This document shows, piece by piece, positions 18,788 to 27,632 of a stretch of 64,000 nucleotides of DNA (positions within the stretch are counted from its first letter, which is position 1; each line of letters begins with the position of its first letter). Made by a program: the position numbers and the translations under genes. Source of the DNA: Clostridium beijerinckii HUN142 (GTDB taxonomy: Bacteria; Bacillota; Clostridia; Clostridiales; Clostridiaceae); the NCBI RefSeq assembly GCF_000621745.1, contig NZ_KK211337.1, positions 129,876 to 193,875 of the forward strand, in the 5' to 3' direction. The notes under the pieces were generated by a model, which did not search any database, was not told the DNA's origin, and was given only the letters and a program-made list of their open reading frames with translations.

Positions 18788-20266
18788 GTGGACAATTTTA
18801 ACATATACAAAGATATATCCGATAGAACCCAAGGGGACATATATGTAGGAGTCGTAGGACCAGTTAGAACCGGGAAATCTACATTTATAAAAAAGTTCAT
18901 GGATCTTATGGTAATACCTAAAATTGATAATACTTATAAAAAGGAAAGAGCGAAAGATGAGTTGCCACAGAGTGGTTCTGGAAAAAATATTCACACTACA
19001 GAACCTAAATTCGTACCTAATGAAGCGGTAGAAATAAATCTAGGGGATGAAATTAAATTTAAAGTAAGGATGGTTGACTGTGTAGGATATATTGTAAAAG
19101 GAGCATTAGGATATCTAGATGGTGAAGAAACTAAAATGGTTCATACACCATGGTATGATTATGAAATACCTTTTGAGGATGCTGCAGAAATTGGGACAAG
19201 AAAAGTTATAAAAGACCATTCAACAATAGGATTAGTAATTACAACTGATGGAAGTATAACTGGGATAGACAGAAATGATTATGTAGAACCAGAAGAGAGA
19301 GTGATATATGAATTACAGTCGCTAAATAAACCATTTATTGTAGTTCTTAATACTAATAAACCTAATTCTCAAGAAACTAAAGCGTTGAAAAAAGAGTTGG
19401 AAGATAAATATAACGTAACTGTTCAAGTTATGGATGTTTATAATATGGAAGAACAAGATATTGAAGATTTATTTAAACACGTACTTAAGGAATTCCCTAT
19501 AAAAGAAATAAATATTGACATGCCTGAATGGTTAGAAAAATTAGAATGTAACCATTGGTTAAAAAAAGACTTTTTCAACATAATTATGAATATGAGCCAA
19601 GATGTCTCTAAGGTAAGAGACATAAAATACTGTTTAAATGATTTTGAAAATGAAGACTTTATGGGGAAGGCAACTATAAATGAAGTTGATTTAGGTAGTG
19701 GAACAGCAAAAATATCCATGAAACCTAAAGATGGAATTTTCTATAAAGTCCTTAGTGAGATATGTAATTTGGAAGTTGGTTCAGAAAGCGATTTGCTTAG
19801 CATAATAAATGACTTAAGTCATGCAAAATGTGAATATGATAAGGTTAAAGATGCATTAGAAGATGTAAGAGAGAGTGGCTATGGATTGGTTGCACCACAA
19901 CTTTCAGAAATGAAGTTTGAAGAACCTGAAATAGTTAAACAAGGTAATAAATATGGGGTTAAATTAAAGGCAAGTGCTCCGAGTTTACATCTCATAAAGT
20001 GCGATATTAAAACTGAGATAAGCCCTATAATGGGATCGGAAAAGGAATCTGAAGAACTAGTAAAAGGCCTTTTAGAACAATTTGAAACAGATCCAGCTCT
20101 TCTTTGGCAAAGTAATATGTTTGGAAAATCTTTAGAAGTGTTAGTAAAGGAAGGATTACAAAACAAGTTATATAAAATGCCAGAAGATGTTCAAGTTAAG
20201 ATTCAAAAGACTTTGCAAAAAATTATTAATGAAGGTAATGGTGGATTAATCTGTATAATACTTTAA
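18788..20266 (+). CDS. spoIVA: Stage IV sporulation protein A (SpoIVA)
   Basis: SpoIVA is the mother-cell ATPase that polymerises around the forespore as the coat basement layer and is anchored there by SpoVM. The 492 residues have a Walker A GPVRTGKST (24-32), a P-loop domain with RMVDCVGY, and the family C-terminus GNGGLICIIL. The GTG at 18788 follows GGGAGGG at good spacing and gives MDNFNIYKDISDRTQGDIY, matching the Bacillus start; an ATG two bases earlier is out of frame. A weak SigmaE-like pair (GTATATT at 18726, AATATATA at 18747) lies upstream. spoVM is in the same window at 36887. Confidence 0.98.
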   Translation: MDNFNIYKDISDRTQGDIYVGVVGPVRTGKSTFIKKFMDLMVIPKIDNTYKKERAKDELPQSGSGKNIHTTEPKFVPNEAVEINLGDEIKFKVRMVDCVGYIVKGALGYLDGEETKMVHTPWYDYEIPFEDAAEIGTRKVIKDHSTIGLVITTDGSITGIDRNDYVEPEERVIYELQSLNKPFIVVLNTNKPNSQETKALKKELEDKYNVTVQVMDVYNMEEQDIEDLFKHVLKEFPIKEINIDMPEWLEKLECNHWLKKDFFNIIMNMSQDVSKVRDIKYCLNDFENEDFMGKATINEVDLGSGTAKISMKPKDGIFYKVLSEICNLEVGSESDLLSIINDLSHAKCEYDKVKDALEDVRESGYGLVAPQLSEMKFEEPEIVKQGNKYGVKLKASAPSLHLIKCDIKTEISPIMGSEKESEELVKGLLEQFETDPALLWQSNMFGKSLEVLVKEGLQNKLYKMPEDVQVKIQKTLQKIINEGNGGLICIIL

Positions 20267-20288
20267 AAAATCAGATATAAAGATTTTT
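20265..20288 (+). terminator. Weak possible terminator after spoIVA
   Basis: AAAAATC and GATTTTT form a 7-bp AT-rich stem around a 9-base loop just after the stop codon. The stem is short, so termination is uncertain; the foldback repeat that follows could contribute. Confidence 0.35.
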
Positions 20289-20362
20289 ATAATTTAATCC
20301 TAATAAAGTGTTGATTTTATATTGTAGTTAAGTAAATTAGTTATGTTAGTGATACTACATAT

Positions 20363-20597
20363 TAGGTATAATCAAGAAAATAACAAGCCCATCTGCCAAG
20401 CCTATTTTCTATTATACTGTGGAGGCTCGAATCGCTATACTCACTGAGTAAGCGATTCACGCCAAATCATAGATTTGGGTTCTCTGCTCATGTCAGTAGA
20501 TTACACTAATAGGCTAGCTATGAGAGTAATCTGCTTCCTTGCCTAATGAAAAATAATCATGGCATTTTGGTCGCGTTATTTTCTTTCGTATGCCTTA
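20363..20597. repeat. Foldback repeat, copy 1 (long form)
   Basis: About 235 bp bounded by inverted ends: TTAGGTATAATCAAGAAAAT on the left and, read from the right, TAAGGCATACGAAAGAAAAT. The inside is a set of nested hairpins, including GAATCGCT/AGCGATTC, CCAAATC/GATTTGG and AGATTAC/GTAATCT. The outer halves match copy 2 at 37001-37165 closely (for example CATCTGCCAAGCCTATTTTC and ATAATCATGGCATTTT); about 70 bp in the middle are unique to this copy. No transposase is present. The size and ends resemble a MITE; the origin is not known. No clear target-site duplication is visible. Confidence 0.8.
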
Positions 20598-20699
20598 TGG
20601 TTTATAAAATGATAGAATCAACACTTTTTTTACCATGATTTTTTATTTAAGTGGTGGAAAAATACATACTACTGGGATATAATAAAAGAAAGGATATAA

Positions 20700-21137
20700 A
20701 TGAGGGGTATTATGAAAAGAGAGTATAAAGCTTATAAGAAAGTTGGTAAAATTAAAATCTCTATAAGTGAGCTCTTAGAGCTTAATTTACCTAGAATAGT
20801 TTATGCCTCTCCAGGTGTTGTAAACCATATAAAAAAAAGACATGGTAGGCAATTCACAAAAAAAATCAAAGATAATATAATAGATACTATAGAAAAAGTT
20901 ATCAAAGATCCACAATATGTTGGTGTAGATTATAAGAGAGCAACTGGTGACTCTCTTGAATTAGTTAAGAAGATTGATAATGTTATATTACTTTTAGGAT
21001 TAGAAGTTGATTTAGAAGACCAATATATATATGTTGCAACTATGTATCCAATAACAGTGTCAAAAATGAATGCGAGAATATATAGAGGAAGATTAATAAA
21101 AGTTGAAGATAATGAATTAAAAGAAAATATATTATAA
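20700..21137 (+). CDS. Orphan putative PBECR-type nuclease-fold protein
   Basis: A 145-residue soluble basic protein. The stretch PGVVNHIKKRHGRQF (about 38-52), IEKVIKDPQYVGVDYK, LELVKKIDNVILLLGLEV and YIYVATMYPITVSKMN follows the pattern of the PBECR (phage barnase-EndoU-colicin E5/D-RelE-like) nuclease families, known mostly as toxin or polyvalent-protein domains. The assignment is from pattern memory and is tentative. It stands alone between a foldback repeat and an unassigned structured element, with no visible antitoxin partner. Two starts are possible: ATG 20700 (AAAGGA, spacing 5) or ATG 20712 (GAGGGG, spacing 4). Confidence 0.5.
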   Translation: MRGIMKREYKAYKKVGKIKISISELLELNLPRIVYASPGVVNHIKKRHGRQFTKKIKDNIIDTIEKVIKDPQYVGVDYKRATGDSLELVKKIDNVILLLGLEVDLEDQYIYVATMYPITVSKMNARIYRGRLIKVEDNELKENIL

Positions 21138-21164
21138 TAAATTTTGAAATAAATTTTATTTTTT

Positions 21165-21230
21165 GAGGTGAGAAAAGGCTCCTCATGCGCTAGTTTTAGT
21201 AATCAGAGATGCAGGATACGCCGACCTGCC
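21165..21230 (+). other. Compact GC-richer structured element downstream of the PBECR-like gene
   Basis: About 65 bases that stand out from the AT-rich background. Hairpins are GAGG..CCTC (21165-21184) and GCAGG/CCTGC (21211-21229), linked by an A/T-rich stretch. The string GGTGAG...GGCTCCT recalls the core of the M-box magnesium riboswitch, but the rest of that aptamer is absent and the next gene is not a magnesium transporter. It may be a remnant or an unrecognised small RNA. Confidence 0.4.
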
Positions 21231-21251
21231 AAAAAATAAATTATATTAAAG

Positions 21252-21300
21252 AGATTACTTAACAATGTTTAAATAAATAATTGTTAAGTAATCTTTTGTT
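21252..21300 (+). terminator. Strong terminator before the yicC promoter
   Basis: AGATTACTTAACAAT (21252-21266) and ATTGTTAAGTAATCT (21280-21294) form a perfect 15-bp stem, then TTTTG. It terminates transcription from the PBECR-like gene and the element at 21165. Confidence 0.85.
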
Positions 21301-21501
21301 ATTTATAAATATAAAAGTATTTTTAGAAGGGTTAAAGTATTTATATATAGGTTGTGGGTTAAAGGTTTTAATATTATATTATTAGCGTTTTACTTGTGGG
21401 AAATAGCAATATAAATTTATTACCACAACTTATGTGGTTAATAAATACTTGTGCTTGCAAATGTTTATTAATATAAATGTTAACATTTTGTGAACAGAAT
21501 G

Positions 21502-21530
21502 TTGACATAGGAATTTATTATTATTATACT
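21502..21530 (+). promoter_or_regulatory. Strong SigmaA promoter of the yicC-coaBC operon
   Basis: A perfect TTGACA (21502-21507), a 17-bp spacer and TATACT (21525-21530). It lies 48 bases before the TTG start of yicC and probably drives yicC-remA-gmk-rpoZ-coaBC. Confidence 0.8.
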
Positions 21531-21578
21531 TAGTTAAATAAACTCCAAATTATTTGAAGATTAAAAGGAGGTGTACAA

Positions 21579-22460
21579 TTGATAAAAAGTATGACTAGCT
21601 TTGGAAGGGCTCAAAGTGAAGATGGAAAAAAATCATGTTTCTCTATAGAGATGAAAAGCGTAAATCATAGATATTTAGATATAAATATAAGAATGCCTAG
21701 AACCATGTTAGCTTTAGAAGAAAAAATAAGAAGGATAATTAGTAAAAGACTAAATAGAGGTAAAGTTGATGTTTTTATTAATTATAAAACTTATGGAAAC
21801 AGCGTTGGAAAAGCAAGTCTAAATATGAAATTAGCTGAAGAGTATTATAAGTGTTTAAAACAGATTCAAAGTGAATTGAACGTTATTGATGATATATCTA
21901 CAACTAAAATAGCCAAATTTCCTGATGTTATTACATTAGAAGAATTAGATGATAATTTAGATAGTATTTTTAGTGAGATATCTCCTCTAATTGAATCAGC
22001 TCTAGATTTGATGGATGATATGAGATGCAAAGAAGGCGAAAAATTAAAAGCTGATATTTTATCAAAAATTGAGATTATAGAGAATTATGTTGAGGAAATA
22101 GAAACGGTAGCTGACAATATTCCTAAGAATTACAAGAAGAAACTTGAAGAAAGATTAGAAGATTTATTATCTGGCGTTGATATAGATGAAAGCAGAATAG
22201 CTCTAGAAGTCGCTATTCTTTCAGATAAGGCATCAGTGGATGAGGAGATAACAAGACTCAGAAGTCATTTAAGCCAAATGAAAAGTACCTTAGATTTAGA
22301 TGAACCTATTGGAAGAAAGTTGGATTTTATAATTCAAGAAATGAACAGAGAAGCTAATACTATAGCATCTAAATCAACAGATATAAATATGACCAACAAA
22401 GTGATAGAGATAAAAAATACCATTGAAAAAATAAGAGAACAAGTTCAAAATATTGAATAA
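21579..22460 (+). CDS. yicC: YicC family protein (putative endoribonuclease)
   Basis: The 293 residues begin IKSMTSFGRAQ and contain MKSVNHRYLDINIRMPR, both typical of YicC N-terminal domains. The C-terminal DUF1732 part ends GRKLDFIIQEMNREANTIASKS plus a helical tail. E. coli YicC has been reported as an endoribonuclease; the clostridial role is inferred. It starts with TTG after a consensus AAAGGAGGTG. It heads a tight operon with remA and gmk, a conserved Firmicutes arrangement. Confidence 0.93.
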   Translation: MIKSMTSFGRAQSEDGKKSCFSIEMKSVNHRYLDINIRMPRTMLALEEKIRRIISKRLNRGKVDVFINYKTYGNSVGKASLNMKLAEEYYKCLKQIQSELNVIDDISTTKIAKFPDVITLEELDDNLDSIFSEISPLIESALDLMDDMRCKEGEKLKADILSKIEIIENYVEEIETVADNIPKNYKKKLEERLEDLLSGVDIDESRIALEVAILSDKASVDEEITRLRSHLSQMKSTLDLDEPIGRKLDFIIQEMNREANTIASKSTDINMTNKVIEIKNTIEKIREQVQNIE

Positions 22461-22474
22461 TTAGGAGGTAGAAA

Positions 22475-22747
22475 ATGGGAATAAAGTTAATAAACATAGG
22501 CTTTGGGAATATAGTCTCTGCTAATAGATTAGTTGCAATTGTGAGTCCTGAATCAGCACCTATTAAAAGAATTATTCAAGAAGCAAGAGATAGAGGTATG
22601 TTAATAGATGCGACTTACGGAAGAAGAACTAGAGCAGTAATAATAACAGATAGTGATCATGTTATTTTGTCAGCAGTTCAACCTGAAACAGTAGCTCATA
22701 GATTATCTACAAAAGATGATATGGCAGTTGATGAGGATGATGAATAA
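22475..22747 (+). CDS. remA: RemA-family (DUF370) regulator
   Basis: A 90-residue protein, [34 protein letters not shown], matching RemA, a DNA-binding regulator of matrix and osmoprotection genes in B. subtilis. In clostridia its targets are not known. The acidic C-terminus (AVDEDDE) extends slightly past the core domain. It shares one base with the gmk start (TAATGA), giving translational coupling. Confidence 0.92.
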   Translation: MGIKLINIGFGNIVSANRLVAIVSPESAPIKRIIQEARDRGMLIDATYGRRTRAVIITDSDHVILSAVQPETVAHRLSTKDDMAVDEDDE

Positions 22748-23385
22748 TGATTACTAAAGGTAGAGGTCTATTAATAGTTATATCAGGACCATCTGGTGCT
22801 GGGAAAGGTACTATATGTAAAAGGTTTATGGAAAAGAATGAGGATGTTACTTTGTCTGTGTCAGCTACTACAAGAGCTCCAAGAGTAGGAGAAGTAGAAG
22901 GCATTAATTACTTTTTTATGTCAAAAGAGCAGTTTGAAGAAAAGATAGAAAGTAATGATTTCTTAGAATATGCAGAAGTGTATGATAATTATTATGGTAC
23001 ACCAAAATCTAACGTTGAAGAGATGTTAGAAGATGGGAAAGATGTTATTCTAGAAATAGATATACAAGGTGCATTGAAGGTAAAAGAAAACACAAGAGAA
23101 GGTGTTTTTGTATTCATTCTTCCGCCATCTATGGAAGAATTAAAACAAAGAATTATTAATAGGGGAACTGAAACTCAAGAATCTTTAATGAAAAGATTTA
23201 AATCAGCATATAAGGAGATAAATTTTATTTCTAAATATAATTATGCTGTAGTAAATGATAAAGTAGAAATAGCTGTAGAAAAGCTAGAGGCTATAATATC
23301 AGCTGAAAAATGCAGAGTAGATAGAATAAAAGATAGTATATTAGATTCAAAGGAGGGAATTATTCATGAACAACTCTATGATTAG
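22747..23385 (+). CDS. gmk: Guanylate kinase
   Basis: Gmk phosphorylates GMP to GDP. The 212 residues have the P-loop ISGPSGAGKGT (about 11-21), the GMP-binding stretch LSVSATTRAPRVGEVEGINYFF and FLEYAEVYDNYYGTPK. The 3' end overlaps rpoZ by 20 bases. The gmk-rpoZ pairing is universal in this phylum. Confidence 0.97.
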   Translation: MITKGRGLLIVISGPSGAGKGTICKRFMEKNEDVTLSVSATTRAPRVGEVEGINYFFMSKEQFEEKIESNDFLEYAEVYDNYYGTPKSNVEEMLEDGKDVILEIDIQGALKVKENTREGVFVFILPPSMEELKQRIINRGTETQESLMKRFKSAYKEINFISKYNYAVVNDKVEIAVEKLEAIISAEKCRVDRIKDSILDSKEGIIHEQLYD

Positions 23386-23584
23386 TCCATCAGTAGTAGA
23401 CTTATTAGAAAAGATACATGACAGATATTCTTTAGTAATTTTAACATCAAAGAGAGCTAGACAAATAATAGAAGGTGCAGAACCTCAGATTTCAATAAAA
23501 TCAAATAAACCTTTAACAATTGCAATAAATGAGGTAGATCAAGATGCAGTTGAATTTGAAATTTTAGAAGAAGGTCCTAAGTAA
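23366..23584 (+). CDS. rpoZ: RNA polymerase omega subunit
   Basis: Omega helps fold and assemble the beta-prime subunit. The 72 residues include LLEKIHDRYSLVILTSKRARQII, the family core. The start lies inside the end of gmk after AAAGGAGGGA. coaBC begins one base after its stop. Confidence 0.95.
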   Translation: MNNSMISPSVVDLLEKIHDRYSLVILTSKRARQIIEGAEPQISIKSNKPLTIAINEVDQDAVEFEILEEGPK

Positions 23585-23585
23585 G

Positions 23586-24770
23586 ATGAAAAAGAATTTA
23601 GTGTTGGGCGTAAGTGGCGGAATTGCAGTATATAAGGCATTAGAAATTGTAAGTTTACTTGTTAAAAGGGATATTAATGTTAATGTAATTATGACAGAAT
23701 CAGCTACTAAATTTGTAACACCATTATCATTTCAATCTTTAAGTCAGAATATGGTTACATGTGATATGTTTTCAGAACCTAAAGCTTGGGAAATTCAACA
23801 TATAAGCTTAGCAGAAAAAGCAGATTTGTTCTTAGTAGCACCTGCTACAGCTAATATAATAGGTAAGGTTGCAAATGGTATAGCTGATGATATGCTTTCA
23901 ACTACAATCATGGCAACTAAGGCAAAAGTGATTTTTGCGCCTGCAATGAATACTAATATGTATGAGAATCCTATAGTCCAAGAAAACATTAAGAAATTAA
24001 AGTCGTTTGGATATGAATTTATAGACCCAGCTGAAGGTAGACTTGCCTGTGGAACAAGTGGCAAAGGTAAACTTGAAAGTCCTGAAATTATTGTTGACAA
24101 AGTTTTAATGGAATTAAATAAAGATAAGGATTTGTTAAACAAAAATGTTGTAGTAACAGCAGGGCCGACTATAGCGCCTGTAGATCCTGTAAGGTTTATT
24201 ACAAATAGATCAACTGGAAAGATGGGTTATGCTATAGCGAAGGAAGCACGAAATAGAGGAGCTAATGTGACTTTAATATCTGGGCCAACATCCATAGCAG
24301 CTCCAAGGGATATAACTGTTATAAATGTTTCAACAAATGAAGAGATGAAAAATGAAGTTACGAATATATTTGATGAAGCAGATATAGTAATAAAGTCAGC
24401 TGCGGTTGCAGATTATAAGCCTAAAAATTATAGTACACAAAAAATAAAGAAAAGCGATGGAGAGCTATGTATAGAATTCATTAGAGATAATGATATTCTA
24501 GCTGAGCTTGGAAGCAAAAAGAAAAATCAAATTCTGGTAGGATTTGCGGCTGAAAGTCAAGAGTTAAAAGACAATGCTATGTCAAAACTACAAAGAAAAA
24601 ATTTAGATTATATTGTAGCAAACGATATAACAGCAAGTGATACTGGGTTTGCCTCAGAAGATAATAAAGTAATAATCTTGTCTAAAGAAGGTAAGGAAAT
24701 TTACTTAGATAAGATGAGCAAAGAAAAAATTGCAACGAACTTATTTGATATTATACTTGAGAAGCGCTAG
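23586..24770 (+). CDS. coaBC: Bifunctional phosphopantothenoylcysteine decarboxylase/phosphopantothenate-cysteine ligase
   Basis: CoaBC carries out two middle steps of coenzyme A synthesis. The flavin-dependent CoaC half has GVSGGIAVYKALE, PAMNTNMYENP and the active-site segment GRLACGTSGKGK. The CoaB ligase half starts at VVVTAGPTIAPVDPVRFITN and holds RSTGKMGYAIA and the lysine-containing KKSDGEL. It is 394 residues. It ends the operon; its last codons form one arm of the terminator. coaD lies separately at 42991. Confidence 0.96.
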   Translation: MKKNLVLGVSGGIAVYKALEIVSLLVKRDINVNVIMTESATKFVTPLSFQSLSQNMVTCDMFSEPKAWEIQHISLAEKADLFLVAPATANIIGKVANGIADDMLSTTIMATKAKVIFAPAMNTNMYENPIVQENIKKLKSFGYEFIDPAEGRLACGTSGKGKLESPEIIVDKVLMELNKDKDLLNKNVVVTAGPTIAPVDPVRFITNRSTGKMGYAIAKEARNRGANVTLISGPTSIAAPRDITVINVSTNEEMKNEVTNIFDEADIVIKSAAVADYKPKNYSTQKIKKSDGELCIEFIRDNDILAELGSKKKNQILVGFAAESQELKDNAMSKLQRKNLDYIVANDITASDTGFASEDNKVIILSKEGKEIYLDKMSKEKIATNLFDIILEKR

Positions 24771-24789
24771 AAATTTGCGCTTCTTTTAT
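24760..24789 (+). terminator. Terminator overlapping the coaBC stop codon
   Basis: AGAAGCGC and GCGCTTCT form a perfect 8-bp stem around TAGAAATTT, followed by TTTTATT. The stop codon lies in the loop. Confidence 0.85.
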
Positions 24790-24800
24790 TAATATTGGAA

Positions 24801-24845
24801 ATACTTATACATGTAATACATAAATGAAAATATATGTATAAGTAT
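24801..24845. repeat. 12-bp inverted repeat upstream of priA
   Basis: ATACTTATACAT (24801-24812) and ATGTATAAGTAT (24834-24845) are perfect inverted repeats 21 bases apart, about 100 bases before priA. It could be an operator or an RNA hairpin; there is no T tract after it. Confidence 0.5.
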
Positions 24846-24946
24846 GAAACAGTTACGATATGTTATCCTTAGATAAGAAAAGTTAATTACCTAATATTGA
24901 ACATTATTAATATAAGATTGGATGTGAGGTGGTAGGTATAAATATT

Positions 24947-27145
24947 ATGTATGCTGAAATAATTATAAATAGTGATGCTTTGGAAATAGATAAGCCATTT
25001 ACATACAAAGTACCTAGTGAGCTTCAAGAAAAAATAGATGTAGGATTTAGAGTTAAAGTACCTTTTGGCCCTAAAAGCAGACCGATAGAAGGCTTTGTAT
25101 TTTCAATATTACAAGAAGATGATTTAATTAATTTCAATTATAGAGTGAAAGAAATTTTAGGTATATGTGACGATTATGCTATATTAACAAGCTATGATAT
25201 GGAGATAATTAGATTTTTAAGAAGTAAGTATTTATGCAAATTTATTGATGCGATTCGTCTTATGATTCCTGTTGGGATCATGAAAGGATTAAGAGAAAAA
25301 AAGAAAAAAGTAGTGTTAGTGAATGAGGAAATACAAGCTGATCAGTTTGATAAGGAAAATTATAAAAAATTATATGATTTTATAGCTAGCAATAATGGGA
25401 TTTATACTAAGACAGAAATCATAAACAATGGGTGTTTTTCTTTATATTTACTGAATAAGTTAATAGAAAAAGGGATACTAAAAACAGAAGAACAAACAGT
25501 ATTTAGATACAACACTCGGATATATGATACTGATAGTAATAAGATACTTACAAAAGAACAAGAGAATTGTCTTGATACAATTTTAAATGGCTCAAATCAA
25601 AAATATTTAGTAAAAGGCGTTACGGGGTCAGGAAAAACAGAAGTATATATAAGATTAGTTGAAGAAATGCTAAGGCAAAATAAAAGTACAGTTGTTTTAG
25701 TGCCGGAAATTTCATTAACGCCTCAAATGATTGAACGATTTAAAGGTCGATTCGGTGAAAATGTTGCACTTTTTCATAGTAGATTAAGCGATGGTGAGAG
25801 ATTTGATGAGTGGTATAGGGTAAAGGAAGGAAAAGCTAGATTAGTTATAGGAGCACGAAGTGCCTTGTTTTTACCACTTCAAAATCTTGGTCTTATTATA
25901 ATTGATGAAGAACATGAAAATACATATAAATCAGAGCATAATCCTAAATATCATACTAGAGAAGTAAGCGAGTTCATATGCGAAATTAAAGGCTGTAAGT
26001 TAGTTCTAGGATCAGCAACTCCGAGCGTTGAAAGTTATTATAAAGCTATTAGAGGCGAATATAAGCTGATAGAAATGCATAAAAGAACTAATGGAAAAGA
26101 AATGCCGCATATGGAAATAGTCGATATGAGGGAGGAATTAAAGAATAAAAATTTGTCATTGTTCAGCAGAAAACTGTTAGCTGAAATAGAGGCAACTTTA
26201 AGAAATAAAAAGCAAATAATTTTATTTCTTAATAGGAGAGGTTATTCAACATTTATTTCGTGCAGAAGCTGTGGATATGTATTTAAATGTCCAGAGTGCG
26301 ATGTTTCTATGACATACCATAAGAATGGATATTTAATATGTCATTACTGTGGCAGGGCAGAGAAATCAAAAACTGTTTGCCCAAAATGTAATAGTAAATA
26401 TGTAAAATTTTTTGGTGCAGGAACAGAACGAGTTGAATTAGAAGTGAAAAGATATTTTCCCAAATCAAGAGTAATAAGAATGGACGTTGATACTACACGA
26501 CATAAGAATTCTCATGAATCTATTTATAATTGTTTCAAGAATGGAGAAGCAGACATTTTAATTGGAACACAAATGGTATCAAAAGGATTAGATTTCGAGA
26601 ATGTTACACTGGTTGGAGTTTTAGCGGCAGACATGTCTCTAAATTTACCGGATTATAGAGCATCTGAAAGAACATATCAAATAATAACACAGGTCGCAGG
26701 TAGGTCCGGAAGAGGTGAAGATGATGGTAAGGTAATAGTTCAAAGTTATACACCAAACCATTATAGCTTAAAGTTTGCTAAAGAAGAGGATTATGAATCT
26801 CTATTTAATGAAGAAATAAAGATTAGAAGGTTGATGGGAAATCCTCCTTTTGGTAAAATATTATTAATTGTTGGATCTTCAAAATTTGAAGAAAAATTAA
26901 CAAAATTTATGTATACTTTAGAAGCGGATTTGAAAAAATTAGTAGTAGATGATCTTACTATTCTCGGACCAGTTCCTTGTATAATTTCTAAGTTAAAAGA
27001 AAATTATAGATGGCAGATAATAATAAAAGGGAATTTTGATGATGGGTTTAGTGAAAAAGTTAAAGATACACTTTATCTATTAAATAAGAGTGTATATAAT
27101 GAAATAAGGGTTAGTATAGATATTAATCCTAATAATATGACATAG
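24947..27145 (+). CDS. priA: Primosomal replication restart helicase PriA
   Basis: PriA restarts stalled forks by loading the replicative helicase. The 732 residues have the N-terminal DNA-binding domain, Walker A VTGSGKTE, the DEEH box, a zinc-binding insert with paired cysteines (CRSCGYVFKCPEC, CHYCG, CPKCN) and C-terminal helicase motifs (GTQMVSKGLDFENV, QVAGRSGRG). The ATG at 24947 gives MYAEIIINSDALEIDKPFTY, the family start, and lies ten bases after GGTGGTAGG; the frame continues upstream to a GTG at 24929 inside that purine stretch. def follows after 12 bases. Confidence 0.96.
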   Translation: MYAEIIINSDALEIDKPFTYKVPSELQEKIDVGFRVKVPFGPKSRPIEGFVFSILQEDDLINFNYRVKEILGICDDYAILTSYDMEIIRFLRSKYLCKFIDAIRLMIPVGIMKGLREKKKKVVLVNEEIQADQFDKENYKKLYDFIASNNGIYTKTEIINNGCFSLYLLNKLIEKGILKTEEQTVFRYNTRIYDTDSNKILTKEQENCLDTILNGSNQKYLVKGVTGSGKTEVYIRLVEEMLRQNKSTVVLVPEISLTPQMIERFKGRFGENVALFHSRLSDGERFDEWYRVKEGKARLVIGARSALFLPLQNLGLIIIDEEHENTYKSEHNPKYHTREVSEFICEIKGCKLVLGSATPSVESYYKAIRGEYKLIEMHKRTNGKEMPHMEIVDMREELKNKNLSLFSRKLLAEIEATLRNKKQIILFLNRRGYSTFISCRSCGYVFKCPECDVSMTYHKNGYLICHYCGRAEKSKTVCPKCNSKYVKFFGAGTERVELEVKRYFPKSRVIRMDVDTTRHKNSHESIYNCFKNGEADILIGTQMVSKGLDFENVTLVGVLAADMSLNLPDYRASERTYQIITQVAGRSGRGEDDGKVIVQSYTPNHYSLKFAKEEDYESLFNEEIKIRRLMGNPPFGKILLIVGSSKFEEKLTKFMYTLEADLKKLVVDDLTILGPVPCIISKLKENYRWQIIIKGNFDDGFSEKVKDTLYLLNKSVYNEIRVSIDINPNNMT

Positions 27146-27157
27146 GGGGAACACAAA

Positions 27158-27610
27158 ATGGCATTAAGAAATATAAGAAAATATGGTGATGACGTATTAA
27201 GAAAGAAATGTAGAGAAGTTGATAAAATAGATGCTAGATTATTAACATTAATTGAAGATATGAAAGAAACTATGTATGAAGCTGATGGTGTTGGTCTTGC
27301 AGCTCCTCAAGTTGGAATATTAAAGAGACTATTTGTTGTAGATATTGGAGATGGGCCATTAGTATTTATTAATCCGGAAATAATAGAAACAAGTGGGTCT
27401 CAAATAGATGAGGAAGGATGCCTTAGTTTACCAGGAGAAACAAAAGAAGTTATGAGGCCTAATTATGTTAGAGCAAGAGCTTTAAATGAAAAGGGAGAAG
27501 AATTCGAAATAGAAGCTGAAGAATTACTTGCGAGAGCTATATTGCATGAATATGACCATTTAAATGGTACTTTGTTTATAGATAGAGTCAAGGGTGCTTC
27601 AAAAAAATAA
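27158..27610 (+). CDS. def: Peptide deformylase
   Basis: Def removes the formyl group from nascent N-terminal methionine. All three catalytic motifs are present in the 150 residues: [18 protein letters not shown] and HEYDHLNG, which supply the metal ligands Cys and two His. It lies between priA and fmt, the enzyme that makes the formyl-tRNA whose product it processes. Confidence 0.97.
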   Translation: MALRNIRKYGDDVLRKKCREVDKIDARLLTLIEDMKETMYEADGVGLAAPQVGILKRLFVVDIGDGPLVFINPEIIETSGSQIDEEGCLSLPGETKEVMRPNYVRARALNEKGEEFEIEAEELLARAILHEYDHLNGTLFIDRVKGASKK

Positions 27611-27632
27611 ATACTGATAGGAGGATAATATA

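Noticed and set aside
18593-18994. 133-residue minus-strand open frame over the spoIVA start
   Set aside because: It covers a terminator and the conserved N-terminus of SpoIVA, and has no independent support.
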